Positions 12,104 to 22,725 of a stretch of DNA of 64,000 nt are shown here, one piece after another (the stretch's first letter is position 1; each line of letters starts with the position of its first letter). The notes under the pieces are model-generated. The model worked only from the letters and a program-made list of their open reading frames with translations, was not told the DNA's origin and made no database searches. Source of the stretch: Timema cristinae (lineage: Eukaryota; Arthropoda; Insecta; Phasmatodea; Timematidae); contig JBCFYV010000012.1 of assembly GCA_039000515.1 (NCBI GenBank), positions 4,531,007 to 4,595,006 of the forward strand, in the 5' to 3' direction. A program made the position numbers and the translations under genes.

Positions 12104-12152
12104 GGCTGGGGACACACGATCGTATTGTGTACGCGCGTTGTAACGTGCGTAT
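12104..12152 (+). repeat. Left TIR of the Harbinger element
   Basis: Starts GGCTGGGGACACACG and continues with CGTGCGT-type motifs. It pairs imperfectly over nearly 50 bp with 14645-14693. Confidence 0.92.
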
Positions 12153-12216
12153 ATTTTAACGCACGTTGTTTGGAAAATACACGAGCGTCAGCATTTGAAA
12201 TACTTGTGAAGATAAG

Positions 12217-14133
12217 ATGGACGCTAGGGAAATTGTACAGTTTGTTTATATGGTAGATAAATATTTAAAAAGAAAATACAACGAGAGAATATTGTGGGTT
12301 CATCCTATAAATAGTGAACGATATCTTGATGGCCAATATTATACTATATATGCGCGTCTTAAAGCAGATCCTGATAATTTGTTTAACTATCTCAGAATGT
12401 CTCCAAGCTCATCTGATGAACTGTTATTATGTTTAAAAGATCACATAAGACATCAAGATACAAATATGAGGAATTCAATATCACCTGAAGAGATGCTGGT
12501 AATAACATTAAGGTAAGTACTTTATTAAACAAAAATAATACAGAACATAATAATGACACGAGGGGAAATAATAGATATTGGTAAATAGTAAGCCCTTAGG
12601 GTCATCAGTTAAAAGTACTCATCTTGTGGCGAAAAATGCCTAAAATATGAACTCGCTGAAGCTGATGATAGATCTGGGGAGTAAGTCGTATGACATTCAC
12701 TTTGAGGTAAGCGTGCTTCTCTGGTATTCCATTTTTTAAATTCTGAAGAAAGTGCATTGTTTTAAGTCTAAAGGTAAATTTTTTGTCAGGATCAAGGCCC
12801 CTGACTGTAGGAAGAATCGAGTAAAAAAGGCAAGATCTTCATCTTCTTCAGGTGTGTTCGTTCTTGGCTTGTGGGATTGCATACGTTCTAGCAATTTATC
12901 TTCTATGTCACTTGGTTAACATTTTTTTGGAGCTGACTTTTTGATGGGAGCGGAGTGGCTGTGTGAAGGCTTAAATTAATACTGTCTGCTTCCGTGTTAT
13001 TGGGTTGTTCATAAGCTGCTTCATCATTGTCTAGATTTTCATCTTCATTTTCAATACTACTAGTTGTAGCCCGGGGAACCATGCTTTTTTTCAGAAATGA
13101 TAATTGCAACCCGTAGACATAGCTTTTCACTTTCTTGGCGCAGGTACCTGACTTGTAGTATAGTGATTGTTTTTTGAGATTCCGTACATAGTTATCTCTG
13201 ATGGTTCTCCACCTTGACATGACATCTTGCGCTGCAACAATAATTTTTGTTTCAGATATCTTGACAGTGGATGCAGTTTTAAAGACATATACTACACTTA
13301 CAGAATTGGTAGATTTACTGCAAGTAAAATAGTTCGGACTGTGTGCAGAAATATTTGGGGAGTAATGAAAGAGAAATGCTTACCTACACCCAATGAAACA
13401 ACTGGGGAAAATATAGCAGGAGGGTTTCAAGATTGAGCTAATTTGCCCAACTTCTTAGGAGCAGTTGATTGTAAACACATAAGAGTTGTTAAGCCATCAA
13501 GAAGTGGCTCACTATACATGAACTATAAACTTTTTTTTCTGTGGTATTGCTGGTTGTTGCTGATTCCAACTACAGTTTCACTTATGTAGACGTGGGATAC
13601 TTTGGTAAGGATGCAGACTCCACTATATTCAGTAATTAATCATTTTGGAAATAAATAGAACAGAAAACTCTCATGGTTCCTGCACCGACACGAGTACCTG
13701 GTATAGAAATATCTATACCTTTTGCTTTTATTGGAGACGAAGCATTTGGATTGTCAAGACATTTGCTTGGACCGTACTCCAGTACCCACTTACCAAGAAG
13801 TAAGAAAGTTTTCAACTACAGACTATCAAGGGCTAGACACTACATTGAATGTACAGTTGGCACACTAGCCAATAAATGGAGAATATTTCATAGGCCCATA
13901 GGCACACGTTGATTTTGCTGTTGAGATTGTTAAATGTTGTTGTGTTCTCCACAACTTTGTTCGTGAACGTGATGGGTATAAGTATGATGATACATTGACC
14001 ATTTTTGGATTTGAGGACTGCCAGGACAATGACAACACAAATGTCAACCGAACTAACAAACTAACCGTGAAGCTTTAACTAACTATTTTAGCAGTAATGA
14101 TGGGGAGCTACCATGGCAGTACGAAAGAATTTA
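12217..14133 (+). pseudogene. Harbinger (HARBI1-type) transposase, two exons, broken
   Basis: Exon 1 (12217-12512) encodes the N-terminal region, with ILWVHPINSER, YLRMSPSSSDELL and SPEEMLVITLR. AG|GTAAGT at 12511-12518 is a strong donor and TTTGTTTCAG at 13246-13255 a strong acceptor. Joining 12512 to 13256 keeps frame and restores the family's LR-YL-SGCSFKDI transition. Exon 2 carries the DDE nuclease: LGAVDCKHI (first D), [12 protein letters not shown] (second D), GDEAFGL, and RARHYIECTVG (E). The usual GKHI glycine is Cys here. Inactivating lesions are a TGA near 13434, stops near 13637-13650 and frameshifts near 13910 and 14070. The C-terminus GELPWQYERI ends near 14133. Confidence 0.93.
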
Positions 14134-14426
14134 ATATATATAATTAAATAATAAATAATGATAATTAAAAAATACAGCAAATGTAATTTAAAAATCAAAC
14201 TTTTATGCTATATTAAATTATAATGTACTTACTTATTAATTTTTGCTCTGCTTGTGACTTTGTCAAAAAAATCCTCAAATAAAGATGAACACACTTCAAC
14301 CCATGCTGAATGATTATTATTTTTGTCCTTATGATCTTCATTTGCAGTATTCCATAGCAATTCTCTTTTCTCTACTTCACTTATCAATATTTCAATCCCA
14401 AAGTTAGACATTAAAAACGATACCAC
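12611..14426 (-). pseudogene. Harbinger accessory MADF-BESS protein, two exons, broken
   Basis: Exon 1 (14426 down to about 14233) encodes the N-terminal half of a MADF (Myb/SANT-like) domain: LISEVEKRELLW, then HSAWVEVCSSLF. It ends at a GTAAGT donor. Exon 2 begins after TTGTTGCAG at 13231 with MSRWRTIRDNYVR and FLKKS, the second half of MADF, followed by an acidic linker. Below 12903, after a frameshift, EEDEDLAFFT and a frame-shifted VRGLDPDKKFTF resemble a BESS interaction motif. In related elements this protein binds the TIRs and helps bring in the transposase. With the exact sites named, the exon phases are off by one, so an indel or a different junction must be involved. Confidence 0.85.
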
Positions 14427-14429
14427 TAC

Positions 14430-14644
14430 TTCAAGGAATTGTTTAACGTGCGTTAATTTAACGCAAGTGTGGTTTCCTACTAGTTCTCAAGTGTATTGCT
14501 TCATCGCACGTTAACATGCCATGACGTCATTGACGTGCGTTGTAGCTTAAATGCGTTGGTAGAAAATGAACGTCCGTTCACCGTGCGTTAAGAGATGCGC
14601 GTGTTGATAGTGTGTGAAATATAATGCTTCTACAACGCACGTCA
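14430..14644. repeat. Subterminal repeat block of the Harbinger element
   Basis: Many copies in both orientations of a 7-9 bp motif resembling ACGTGCGTT or AACGCACGT lie inside the right TIR. Fewer occur inside the left TIR (12130-12180). Clustering next to the ends suits binding sites for the transposase or MADF protein; this role is inferred. Confidence 0.7.
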
Positions 14645-14693
14645 CGACGCACGTTGCAACGCACGTACATTGTACGCTCGTGTGTCCCCAGCC
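14645..14693 (-). repeat. Right TIR of the Harbinger element
   Basis: The complement begins GGCTGGGGACACACGAGCG. Differences from the left TIR are scattered substitutions. Confidence 0.92.
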
Positions 14694-14696
14694 TAA

Positions 14697-15844
14697 GTGT
14701 GGAAAATGATTTATCCTGCATTTGATACAAATTATCAAAGGATAAATCCTCAAAGCAGTATTCACATTTGGGAAACTTGTAACCAGTTTATCTTATAATT
14801 TGATATTTTACATTTCTGATAAATATATTGCGTCCTGCACAGCGCAGAAAACATCACAAACTTATCAATAAAGTCTTCTTCTAAGTCTGATGGATAGATG
14901 TTGACTAACTAATTTGATTTGGACTGGACTTTACCTTTTTATAAAAATATGTGTGCATGAAAACTGAAGGTATCCTGTTAGGTGCTGATGTATTTTTAAC
15001 AATTCTGTTATCAGTAAAGTTTAAAAAATTTATGAATTTGAAATGCATATTTTACACTTAATTCTGGTACCAATCCCTCTGGTGTTTCTTCAAATAGTCT
15101 CTTCCTTTTATACGTTCAGTCCTTGCTTTGTACGTGATCAGAGTTTGAGGCTAAGTTCTTTGACAATTTTTTCAAAATCTTTATAAATTATTTCTCATCT
15201 CAAACATCAACCAAAATATCCAAGGTCATACATAATATAACCTCGCAATTGCACACATCTCAATTCCAGGTTCTGGGTGCTTTATTTATGATATCATTGT
15301 TTTTCACAATAGTTTCTCAAATGTCTATCATGCTCCATACACCATTGTCAACCGTTAATTTCTGTTTTCACAATAATAAATATTAACCAGTACTGCACAT
15401 ATTGTATTATAATTTATTTTCAATGATCTTGCAGAATATTAATGTACGTCAGGCTACAAAGATTTTATAAAGTAATTTCTGTAAAACTCCGGAATAAAAA
15501 GGTAACTGTAGCTTTTTGCAGGCGCAGTTCCTTTATCTGTTTAGCTAGCTAGTCCTATGAATGCGACCACTGAAATATTCTGATTGACAAATGGTACTGC
15601 TGAAGTTCTGTGGAACGTTGATATATTCCAGCAATGACCTTTCAATTTTACTCAATGCCTTTTCCTTTTGATATAACAAGTGTTGTATTATCGCTTATAT
15701 CCATAAGAAATGTTAGTTTAGACCAATCCCAGTCAACACAGTAAATAATAAGAACAAAATATGAAGATGTAGCTAACCAGCCTTTATTTAAAAGGCAATG
15801 ATTTTTTTTAAATGTGACACTTATTTACCATTATTACCCGTTTT
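14697..15844. other. AT-rich intergenic, no gene recognised
   Basis: Nothing recognisable as coding on either strand between the Harbinger element and the next SINE. Confidence 0.5.
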
Positions 15845-16092
15845 GGTGGCGTAGTTTGCTAACGCGTTAGTTTCGTATTGAGCTAGACTGCCAAGGACGG
15901 GGAGGTCAAGGTTCGTATCTCTGTCAGGTGAATTTGGGGAAGACTTCGTAAATGGTTTTCCACTCTCCCTTCACGCAAATGTGGGTTCATTTTCTCTAAA
16001 TTTAACCTTCCCAATTCTTAACCCATTAGCTGAAATAATACTGAAGTGTACAAGCCGAACAGGTACTAAGACGAAGTGCTAAAAAATAATTA
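15845..16092 (+). mobile_element. SINE family F2, full-length diverged copy
   Basis: The tRNA-like head GGTGGCGTAG through CAAGGTTCGTATCT has A- and B-box-like spacing. The body GGTTTTCCACTCTCCCTTCACG and the tail AAGCCGAACAGGTACTAAGACG are followed by an AAT-rich end. Same family as 9315-9551. Confidence 0.85.
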
Positions 16093-17152
16093 TTATTTTT
16101 ATCTACTATCTACTACCACTTTACGTATATAAACACAGCAATTTGGAGCTGAGAAATACACGCTACACGATTTTCATTGTTTAGTGAGTACCAACAAGTA
16201 AAATGTGCATCAACGTAACCAGAAGCTTCAATTCAATGTGTATACGCAATCTAGAATCTGTTATAGATAGTAGAAGTACTTAAATAATAATAATTATATC
16301 AATTAAGATGGTTCATCAACTATAGTAGTTGAAACCTGCGTCCCTTTAATTGACCTGATTCCTAGTCAAATGGTTAAAATAGAATAGCAAAGTTTGTAAT
16401 AAAAGTACCTAGGGTCTCCGAGTACCAAAGTCCGGTCTTGGTTGTAGTCATATTAATTACACACATTTTTTATCGTTGTAGTAACACAAATATATAGGCC
16501 TATAAATCTTTTCCAAAATTGGCACTAGAGATGTTATTGGTACAAATTATTCAATTATAAACTATCAAATCAACTTAAAACTTGTGTATTAATAAAATGT
16601 ATTAAAATTTTGTTTATGTTTTACACTTTAACTTCTCGATGGGTGTATAACTTCAAAATCATTATGGGACATTTTAATAATACACAAGTTTCAAGCTAAT
16701 TTTAATGTTAACACTCAAATAATTTCAAACAACAACATTTCCATAATTTTCAATCTATTTTCTTATATTACCACATCAATAAGTAATGTGTTGTGATTAA
16801 TATCCAGGGCCAGTCCTAGGCAATTCGGGGCTCCCCTGCAAACTGTAGAATGTGGGTCCTATATATATTAGAGATGAGTTGAATCCACTATTTTTCAAAT
16901 TCGAATATTGAGTCCGATTCTCCAATTTACATTCGAAATTTGAATTTGAATCCAAAGCTTGGAAAAAATAATGAACATAACAGGAAATATGAATGTAGTA
17001 GTATAGTAGAAAATACAAACAGTAACTAACTGTTCACATTCTTTATTAAAATCCATTAATTATGAATTATAATTAAATTATAATTAAATATTAATTATAA
17101 ATCATAAATTCAATTAAGTGTTAAATTACTGGTTTGGGGCCTGGATGTTAAG
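16093..17152. other. AT-rich intergenic with possible hAT-type end
   Basis: Mostly featureless. CAGGGCCAGTCCTAGG at 16806 and TAGAGATGAGTTGAATCC at about 16868 resemble hAT termini but no partner ends were found. Confidence 0.4.
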
Positions 17153-17238
17153 TGCATCCTATAAATTATAAATGGTTTTGAACCATCAACCAGCAGCCTT
17201 AAAACAAATCCTACTTAAAATAAAATTAGTCTTGAATC

Positions 17239-17284
<46 letters not shown>

Positions 17285-17369
17285 GATGCAAGACTAATTT
17301 TTTTTAAAGTAGGATTTGTTTTAAGGCTGCTGTTGATGGTTCAAAACCATTTATAATTTCAAGGATGCA
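17153..17369. repeat. Long palindrome around a (TA)n core
   Basis: The left arm from TGCATCCTATAAATTATAAA through AGTCTTGAATCCTAATAT is repeated in reverse complement on the right, ending AAGGATGCA near 17369. Arms are about 90 bp and nearly identical; the spacer is (TA)n at about 17241-17280. The structure would fold into a long hairpin and fits a foldback MITE. Confidence 0.92.
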
Positions 17370-18299
17370 TATATATATAAGATTAGAATAGTCCAATCGC
17401 ATAAAAAGCCAGATAATATAAATCAAATCAAAATGAATAAATTAACCAAGAAGATTCATATGCTATAGTTTTTATATCAAATATCAGATAATATTAACTT
17501 TATTACCACTTTTTATAATTCTATTTTATTGCTGCAAAATATTATACTGCTAATGTCTAACTGCCGATAAATTGTATTATCAATAATAAATAGTGATTAG
17601 GCCTGTCAATTTTTCTTATGTCATTAATAATAATAATATTGCACGTGTGGGCTACATCGCTCGTATCCTAGTTTGTGGAAAGATTAGCTGGTACATATGT
17701 ACAGCTAGGCAGGCGACGCACGAATATACTAATCATACATTCTTTCCGTAGAGCTTCTTTCAATGTCCCGATGACCTGAGGGGATGGTGGTAATGAGCGA
17801 GAGGGCGTGGAGCCTGTAGAAACTCTTAACCTGTCTTAAGCCTAACTAACCAAACCCTTGTGACCGTTGGGCTAATTCCACCTTCGGGAAAAATACCCCA
17901 AGTACCAGCCGGGAATCTAGCCCGGACCTTATGCTCGTAACCATATGCACTGACCACTACATAGGGCCGTTTTAAGAAAATTTGAAGCCCGAGGCAAAGA
18001 AATCTGAGGCCCCTCTTTGTAGGACAGTTTTTCAGTTTTAGCACTAAGCCGTTATAAAATATTGGTACGTACTCGATACATAAGTTATTTAATAATCTCT
18101 CATGTTTTATGAAATATTGATCAACCCAATAAATGACTGCTTTATTAAATTCAAACAATCAATCCAATTAAGTTAACAAAAGTAAATTCCTTTTTGCACC
18201 ATTCCACTGTTAGTTTTCTGTAGCACAATGGTGACGTATTCTACACAGAGTTTCTTATTTTAGAGATAGTCACTCAAACACACAAAATATTTCTGGCTG
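17370..18299. other. Intergenic with a tRNA-like fragment on -
   Basis: Around 17865-17965, on -, a segment with CCGGGCTAGATTCCCGGCTG resembles the B-box part of a SINE head. The rest is AT-rich with no gene. Confidence 0.4.
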
Positions 18300-18328
18300 T
18301 AGTTTGTAAACCACCTAAAGTTGGTGCT

Positions 18329-18780
18329 ATGACAGCATTTGAAACTAAAATAATGATTCATATCGTTAATTATGACCACGTAGTGATCATGGGAGATTTC
18401 AACACGGATCTATTCTCACACTCGCCTGATAAACATAAACTTGTTGACATGTTGAATTCGTGTAATTTAACTATATTTACACTTGACGCAACACATCATA
18501 CATCAAGCGCATATACTTGGCTCGACATTATTGCAACCTCTAATCCAGACAAAGTACTGAATCATGGACAGATAGCTGCACCTGGCCTCTCACATCATGA
18601 TTTAATATTTATATCTTATTCTCTCAACATTCCTAAATTTCAACCCAGAATGATTAAAGCTAGAAACATCAAAAATTTGGACAAGGATTCTCTAATTAAA
18701 GATGCCTCATTCATTTCTTAGAAAAATGTACAAGCTCTTAATAAAGTTGATGAAAAAGTGAATTGTTTGAATGAAATGAT
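18329..18780 (+). pseudogene. LINE endonuclease fragment (exonuclease-endonuclease-phosphatase fold)
   Basis: Contains VVIMGDFNTD (catalytic GDFN), AYTWLDIIATS and GLSHHDLIF, the terminal SDH-like motif with S retained and a second H. In APE-type endonucleases these residues bind metal and cut target DNA to prime reverse transcription. The N-terminal half of the domain is missing. After a stop at 18719 the frame continues with ALNKVDEKVNCLNEMI, the linker toward the reverse transcriptase. Confidence 0.85.
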
Positions 18781-19379
18781 ACTCGAACTGTTTGACAGAT
18801 AGGCTCCTTCCTATTAAAACAAAACACCCGTTTTACTAGAGCACCTGCCCCTTGGTTGACTCAGAATATACGAGTACTAATGTCCCACCGAGATGCTGCC
18901 TTTAGACTGTTTAAACAATCACGTAAAAACAACCCTGGCATGGTATCTGAATTATTTGATATAGGTTACTTAGAAATAGATGCACACAGGACGTCCGCTA
19001 AGCTAAACTTCTGTATACACATAACTTATTATCACACAGCTCCTCATCTAGAGGTTTATGGAAATACCTTAGGCAATTAGGTGTTGGATACAAACGTATT
19101 GGTAACACTGAAATCAACACAAACACAAACACACAAACTAACTTGGTGTCTGTTCTCAAATCATAATAAATTCAATTTTCATGCAATATCGCTAGCAGAT
19201 GTTGTACAGTCAAGTAAGCAAATTAAAACAAATGCACAAGGAAATTACCAAATTCCAATTACATTTAAAAAAATACTTTTTTTTATGTTTCAACCCTATA
19301 AGTGATATTTTTAATCATTCTCTACAAGTAGGAATTTTTCTATCTTTGTGGAAATCTGCAATAGTGAGTCCTATCCCTA

Positions 19380-20134
19380 AAACCCCTTGCCAACCTCTTC
19401 ATTAACAGATTATAGATCTATAAGCTTACTTCCAGCGCTATCAATAGCCTTTGAATATATCGTAAAGTCTGTTCAGCGTAGGAATTGTTTTCTGAAAGGA
19501 TTTTTACCCTACCAGAAGTATATTATTATAGTAGGATATTGGTAGGGAAAAATACCTTTCAGAGAGTAGTTCCTAGCGTGAATAGAGTATACACAGACAA
19601 ATCTATAGCTACATAAATGATCACAAGCTGCTAGACAAATACCAACCTGGGACTCGACCACGTCGCAGGACTACCACTAACTGATATACAATATTAACCA
19701 TGGATATAAGACAGTTGACACTCTCAGCACTTTTAGAGTTTAGCAAAGCTTTTGACACCATAAACCACGATATTCTTCTTGTTAAATTACAAACCAACTT
19801 TCATATTTCAGTAAGTCCAGCTCAATGGATGCAGTCATACCTAACTGACTGCCAACAATATGTCATGATAGGTGACACTCGGTCAACATGGCGTTCAGTG
19901 ACCTCTGGAGTGCCACAAGGTTCGGTCCTTGGACCTCTCCTTTTCTCAATGTTTATAAATGATCTCCCAAGTTGTTTGCAACATTCTCAATATCATCTAT
20001 ATGCCAATGATTTCCAACTTTATCTATCATCCTCTCTTTCTCATATCGATAGTGCCGTGGATAATATAAATGCTGACTTAAGTGCAACACATAATTGGTC
20101 ACTACAAAATGGTCTTAATGTAAATCCTAAATAA
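19380..20134 (+). pseudogene. LINE reverse transcriptase fragment, catalytic box altered
   Basis: Begins with SPIPKT and a frame-shifted DYRSISLLPALS, is interrupted by a MITE at 19461-19591, and resumes with DHKLLDKYQPG-like sequence. The core (19700-20134) shows LLEFSKAFDTINHDILL, SGVPQGSVLGPLLFSMFINDLP and YHLYANDFQLYL. The YADD box reads YAND, removing a metal-binding aspartate that this enzyme class needs. A stop follows at NPK. Confidence 0.93.
19461..19591. mobile_element. Foldback MITE inside the LINE reverse transcriptase
   Basis: Arms of about 50 bp: CGTAAAGTCTGTTCAGCG to CCCTACCAG on the left and, reverse-complemented, TACTCTATTCACGC to CCCTACCAA on the right. Both contain CTGAAAGG. 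The short AT-rich spacer is about 20 bp. Related half-units occur at 58092-58205. It splits the reverse transcriptase after FEYIVK. Confidence 0.88.
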
Positions 20135-20499
20135 TCTCAATCTATTGTCATAGGGTCAAAATATTACTATCCACACTGAGTTTCACATCTGCACAACAAA
20201 TAAATTTAAATAACATTCTATTTGTGCCGGTTGTTAATAACCTTGGTTTACATATAAATTAAAACCTAACGTGGAATAATCATGTGAAACAAATATGTAA
20301 TAAAAGGGTTCTTGGCCTTACATTCACTAAAGCGCCTGAAAAAATCTATACCAATGAATATTAAATCCACTCTTATCCAATCCCTTATCCTCCCGCTTTT
20401 TGACTATTGTGATGTGGTTTGTATGACCTGATACAGACCTTGCGGCAAGACTACAAAGACTCCAGAACACATGTGTTAGATTTATATTCGACCTCCGGT

Positions 20500-20792
20500 C
20501 ACGTGATCATATTTCCCCATACTATAAGAGACTAGCTTGGCTAAAACTTAAAGAAAGACGAACTCTACACTCGATGACAATCATAAAGAAACTATTGACT
20601 TCCAACTCCCCACAATACCTTTATTCACGTATTCGCTTACTCAACCCTAATAATAATTTCAACACTCGATCACGAGAAAACTCAATTTTATTCATTCCTC
20701 TCCATAATTCCAATCATTACTCAAATTATTTCACAGTTTCAGTTTCTCGTTCATGGAATATCCCAACCAACGATTTAAAGAAATTATAATTG
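20500..20792 (+). pseudogene. LINE ORF2 C-terminal fragment
   Basis: After several stops, HYKRLAWLKLKERR-like sequence and the open frame 20574-20789 (RENSILFIPLHNSN, SVSRSWNIPTNDLKKL) match the usual C-terminal region of CR1/Jockey ORF2, where an R-S-W-N-LP pattern is common. Confidence 0.75.
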
Positions 20793-21039
20793 AATGGCTT
20801 CAAGCGAAAAGTCGCAAATAAGCTGCGTGTGGAAGTTCATTCGTGAGATTGAGAGGGGTGAAACGTAATCACACCTTTGTGTGTGTGAATGTATGTGCGT
20901 GCGTTCTCATATTACGTAATCTTTGTGTATTTCAGCTTTAGTTTTTGTACAATTTTGTGTGTGTTTTATATATATTATTTTGTTAAATTTTATTTTGATT
21001 GTATTGGTTAAGTGTAAGAAAAGGCGGTAGCCTTAACTT

Positions 21040-21082
21040 CGCCACTAAAGTATATTATTATATTATTATTAATTATTATTAC

Positions 21083-21136
<54 letters not shown>

Positions 21137-21145
21137 TACTATTAT
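21040..21145. repeat. (ATT)n microsatellite at the LINE 3' end
   Basis: About 100 bp of ATT repeats with a few interruptions, directly after the LINE 3' hairpin, as expected for a LINE tail that expanded. Confidence 0.95.
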
Positions 21146-21835
21146 ACTATACTGCAGCACATTACTCAAAAAACGTAAATCTTAAATTACATTAAGTTAG
21201 GATTCTCAGGAATCTGGAATGGAAGCCTATCACTAAGTGAATATTGCTATTAATTATCTGTACACTATTTGATGTGAGATCTAGAATAATAACTGTAACT
21301 TATTCAATAAATTTTGGGGAGAATGTGGCGCCTGGAATGTGAAGCCTGGCCACTGATATGTTAAAATACTTCAATATATATATAGTTTATGGCCTTACCA
21401 ATTAAATTAAGCCATTATTAACAAGTATGCTAAGCCTATTGATAATTATAAAAAATATATTCAAATATCATGTAAAATTGAGAAGTATTTTTAGCACTCA
21501 ATGAACCAACATACCGATAATATTGCCTAGCGCCTGTAAACTAGACTGTACCGGCTCGAGCGCGCTCTTGAAAATTAGAACCAGTTCCTTCTTTAAAGCG
21601 CGCGCGTTCGGTCGCTCCAGTCTGGCCACCTCTCATTACAAAATAAATGCAAGTAGATTGCCTAAGCTGCGTCATCATACCTGCCATATTAGAGTAATTA
21701 TCGTACATACGGGTAATCTGAACATGTAATAAGATGTGATGATAAAAAAGCAATGTTTTAATGAACAATTCCTCTTTTATACTATGTTATATTCTCACGT
21801 TAATAATAACAGTATATTTATATATTTTAAAATTA
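21146..21835. other. Intergenic, no gene recognised
   Basis: A CG-rich patch at 21540-21625 (GCGCGCGCG-type) stands out from AT-rich surroundings but encodes nothing recognised. Confidence 0.45.
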
Positions 21836-22725
21836 ATATTATTTAATCGTAATTATAATAATATAATTCAATGTAAAGAATAGTTACAATGTGGGATAGA
21901 AAATATGTTTTAAATGGTATTGAGTCTGAGATCAATTGAGAATTAAGATATGAATGCGGTCTTTAATATCTAAGAAATATCATATCATTTTTTACGAGAT
22001 GTTTCCCTTATTAACACTTGTTCAGTAATTTTAGTCTCAGGTTGTTTACATTGGCTAGCATTGGATTACTTGCACTACAACTTACGTTGATTTTGTCTTA
22101 TTTAGTCCTGAGGATGGCGCCGACGATGCGTCGAAACATGTCGATTAGTGATTGATTCACATTCAGCATCACAAGGAACAAGGGAATTTCAATCTCAAAT
22201 AATAATAGAATTCAATTTTCAATTCACATTTATTTAATTTTTATTCTCTCCCATTTGACAACTGTCTATCTTAACTTTATAACTTGTCATTTTTTCATCA
22301 TAACTTTACTTGACTCATGTGTTATTATTACATGTATTTTAATATGTTTATTTTTTATATTATATGCGAATTGACTCACATTTTTAATATGTTAAGATCT
22401 TTTTAGAATTTGTGAAGGACAGTAATTTAACGTTAAACTTGTCATCTAATCTAAGATTAATATCTTTTACATCATTTACCTATCCTACATTCAAATCATT
22501 GCTTTTACATCACTTTTAATATCATAATTCTATTTATTAATTTGTTATATTGTGATTTTGACTAATTTTGTCAATATTGATAGCTTATTAGATATTAAAG
22601 ACAGCATTCATATCTTAATTCTCAATTGATCTCAGACTCAGTACCAATTAAAACTTATTTTCTATCCCACATTGTAACTATTCTTTACATTGAATTCTAT
22701 TATTATAATTACGATTAAATATTGT
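21836..22725. mobile_element. Foldback-type element, about 136-bp inverted terminal arms
   Basis: The arm at 21836-21973 (ATTTAATCGTAATTATAATA through CGGTCTTTAATATCTAA) matches the reverse complement of 22588-22725 with only a few differences. The roughly 610-bp interior has no long reading frame. It contains a CCTGAGGATG hairpin GAAACATG motif near 22107. The TIR length fits a non-autonomous DNA transposon or foldback element; a superfamily cannot be assigned. Confidence 0.88.
22107..22140 (+). other. CTGAGGA-hairpin-GAAA motif (hammerhead-like core, imperfect)
   Basis: CTGAGGA (22108-22114) is followed by GGCGC, a 7-nt loop, GCGTC and then GAAAC. This follows the CUGANGA, stem II, GAAA order of hammerhead ribozymes, which some Penelope-like retroelements carry. 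One extra base before the stem and a G-U pair make it imperfect. A similar phrase occurs on - near 35006-35040. Confidence 0.35.

Larger units (their letters stand above)
12104..14693 (+). mobile_element. PIF/Harbinger DNA transposon, complete ends, 2590 bp
   Basis: Termini are GGCTGGGGACACACG (12104) and its complement ending at 14693. TAA stands immediately outside each end (12101-12103 and 14694-14696), the 3-bp TWA duplication typical of PIF/Harbinger. It carries both expected genes, a DDE transposase on + and a MADF-BESS DNA-binding protein on -. Both are broken, so it is a dead but structurally complete copy. It landed about 20 bp beyond the 24-bp satellite. Confidence 0.95.
18300..21145 (+). 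mobile_element. CR1/Jockey-type LINE relic
   Basis: Endonuclease, reverse transcriptase and C-terminal fragments appear in the right order on +, followed by a 3' region with a GGCGGTAGCC and TTCGCC hairpin and a long (ATT)n tract that ends it. Stops, frameshifts, a foldback MITE and a mutated catalytic box show it is dead. The 5' part (ORF1 and the start of the endonuclease) is absent, as expected for 5' truncation. Confidence 0.88.

Noticed and set aside
16806..17990. hAT element from CAGGGCC at 16806 to AGGGCCG at 17964
   Set aside because: The two motifs are in the same orientation, so they cannot be the inverted ends of one element.
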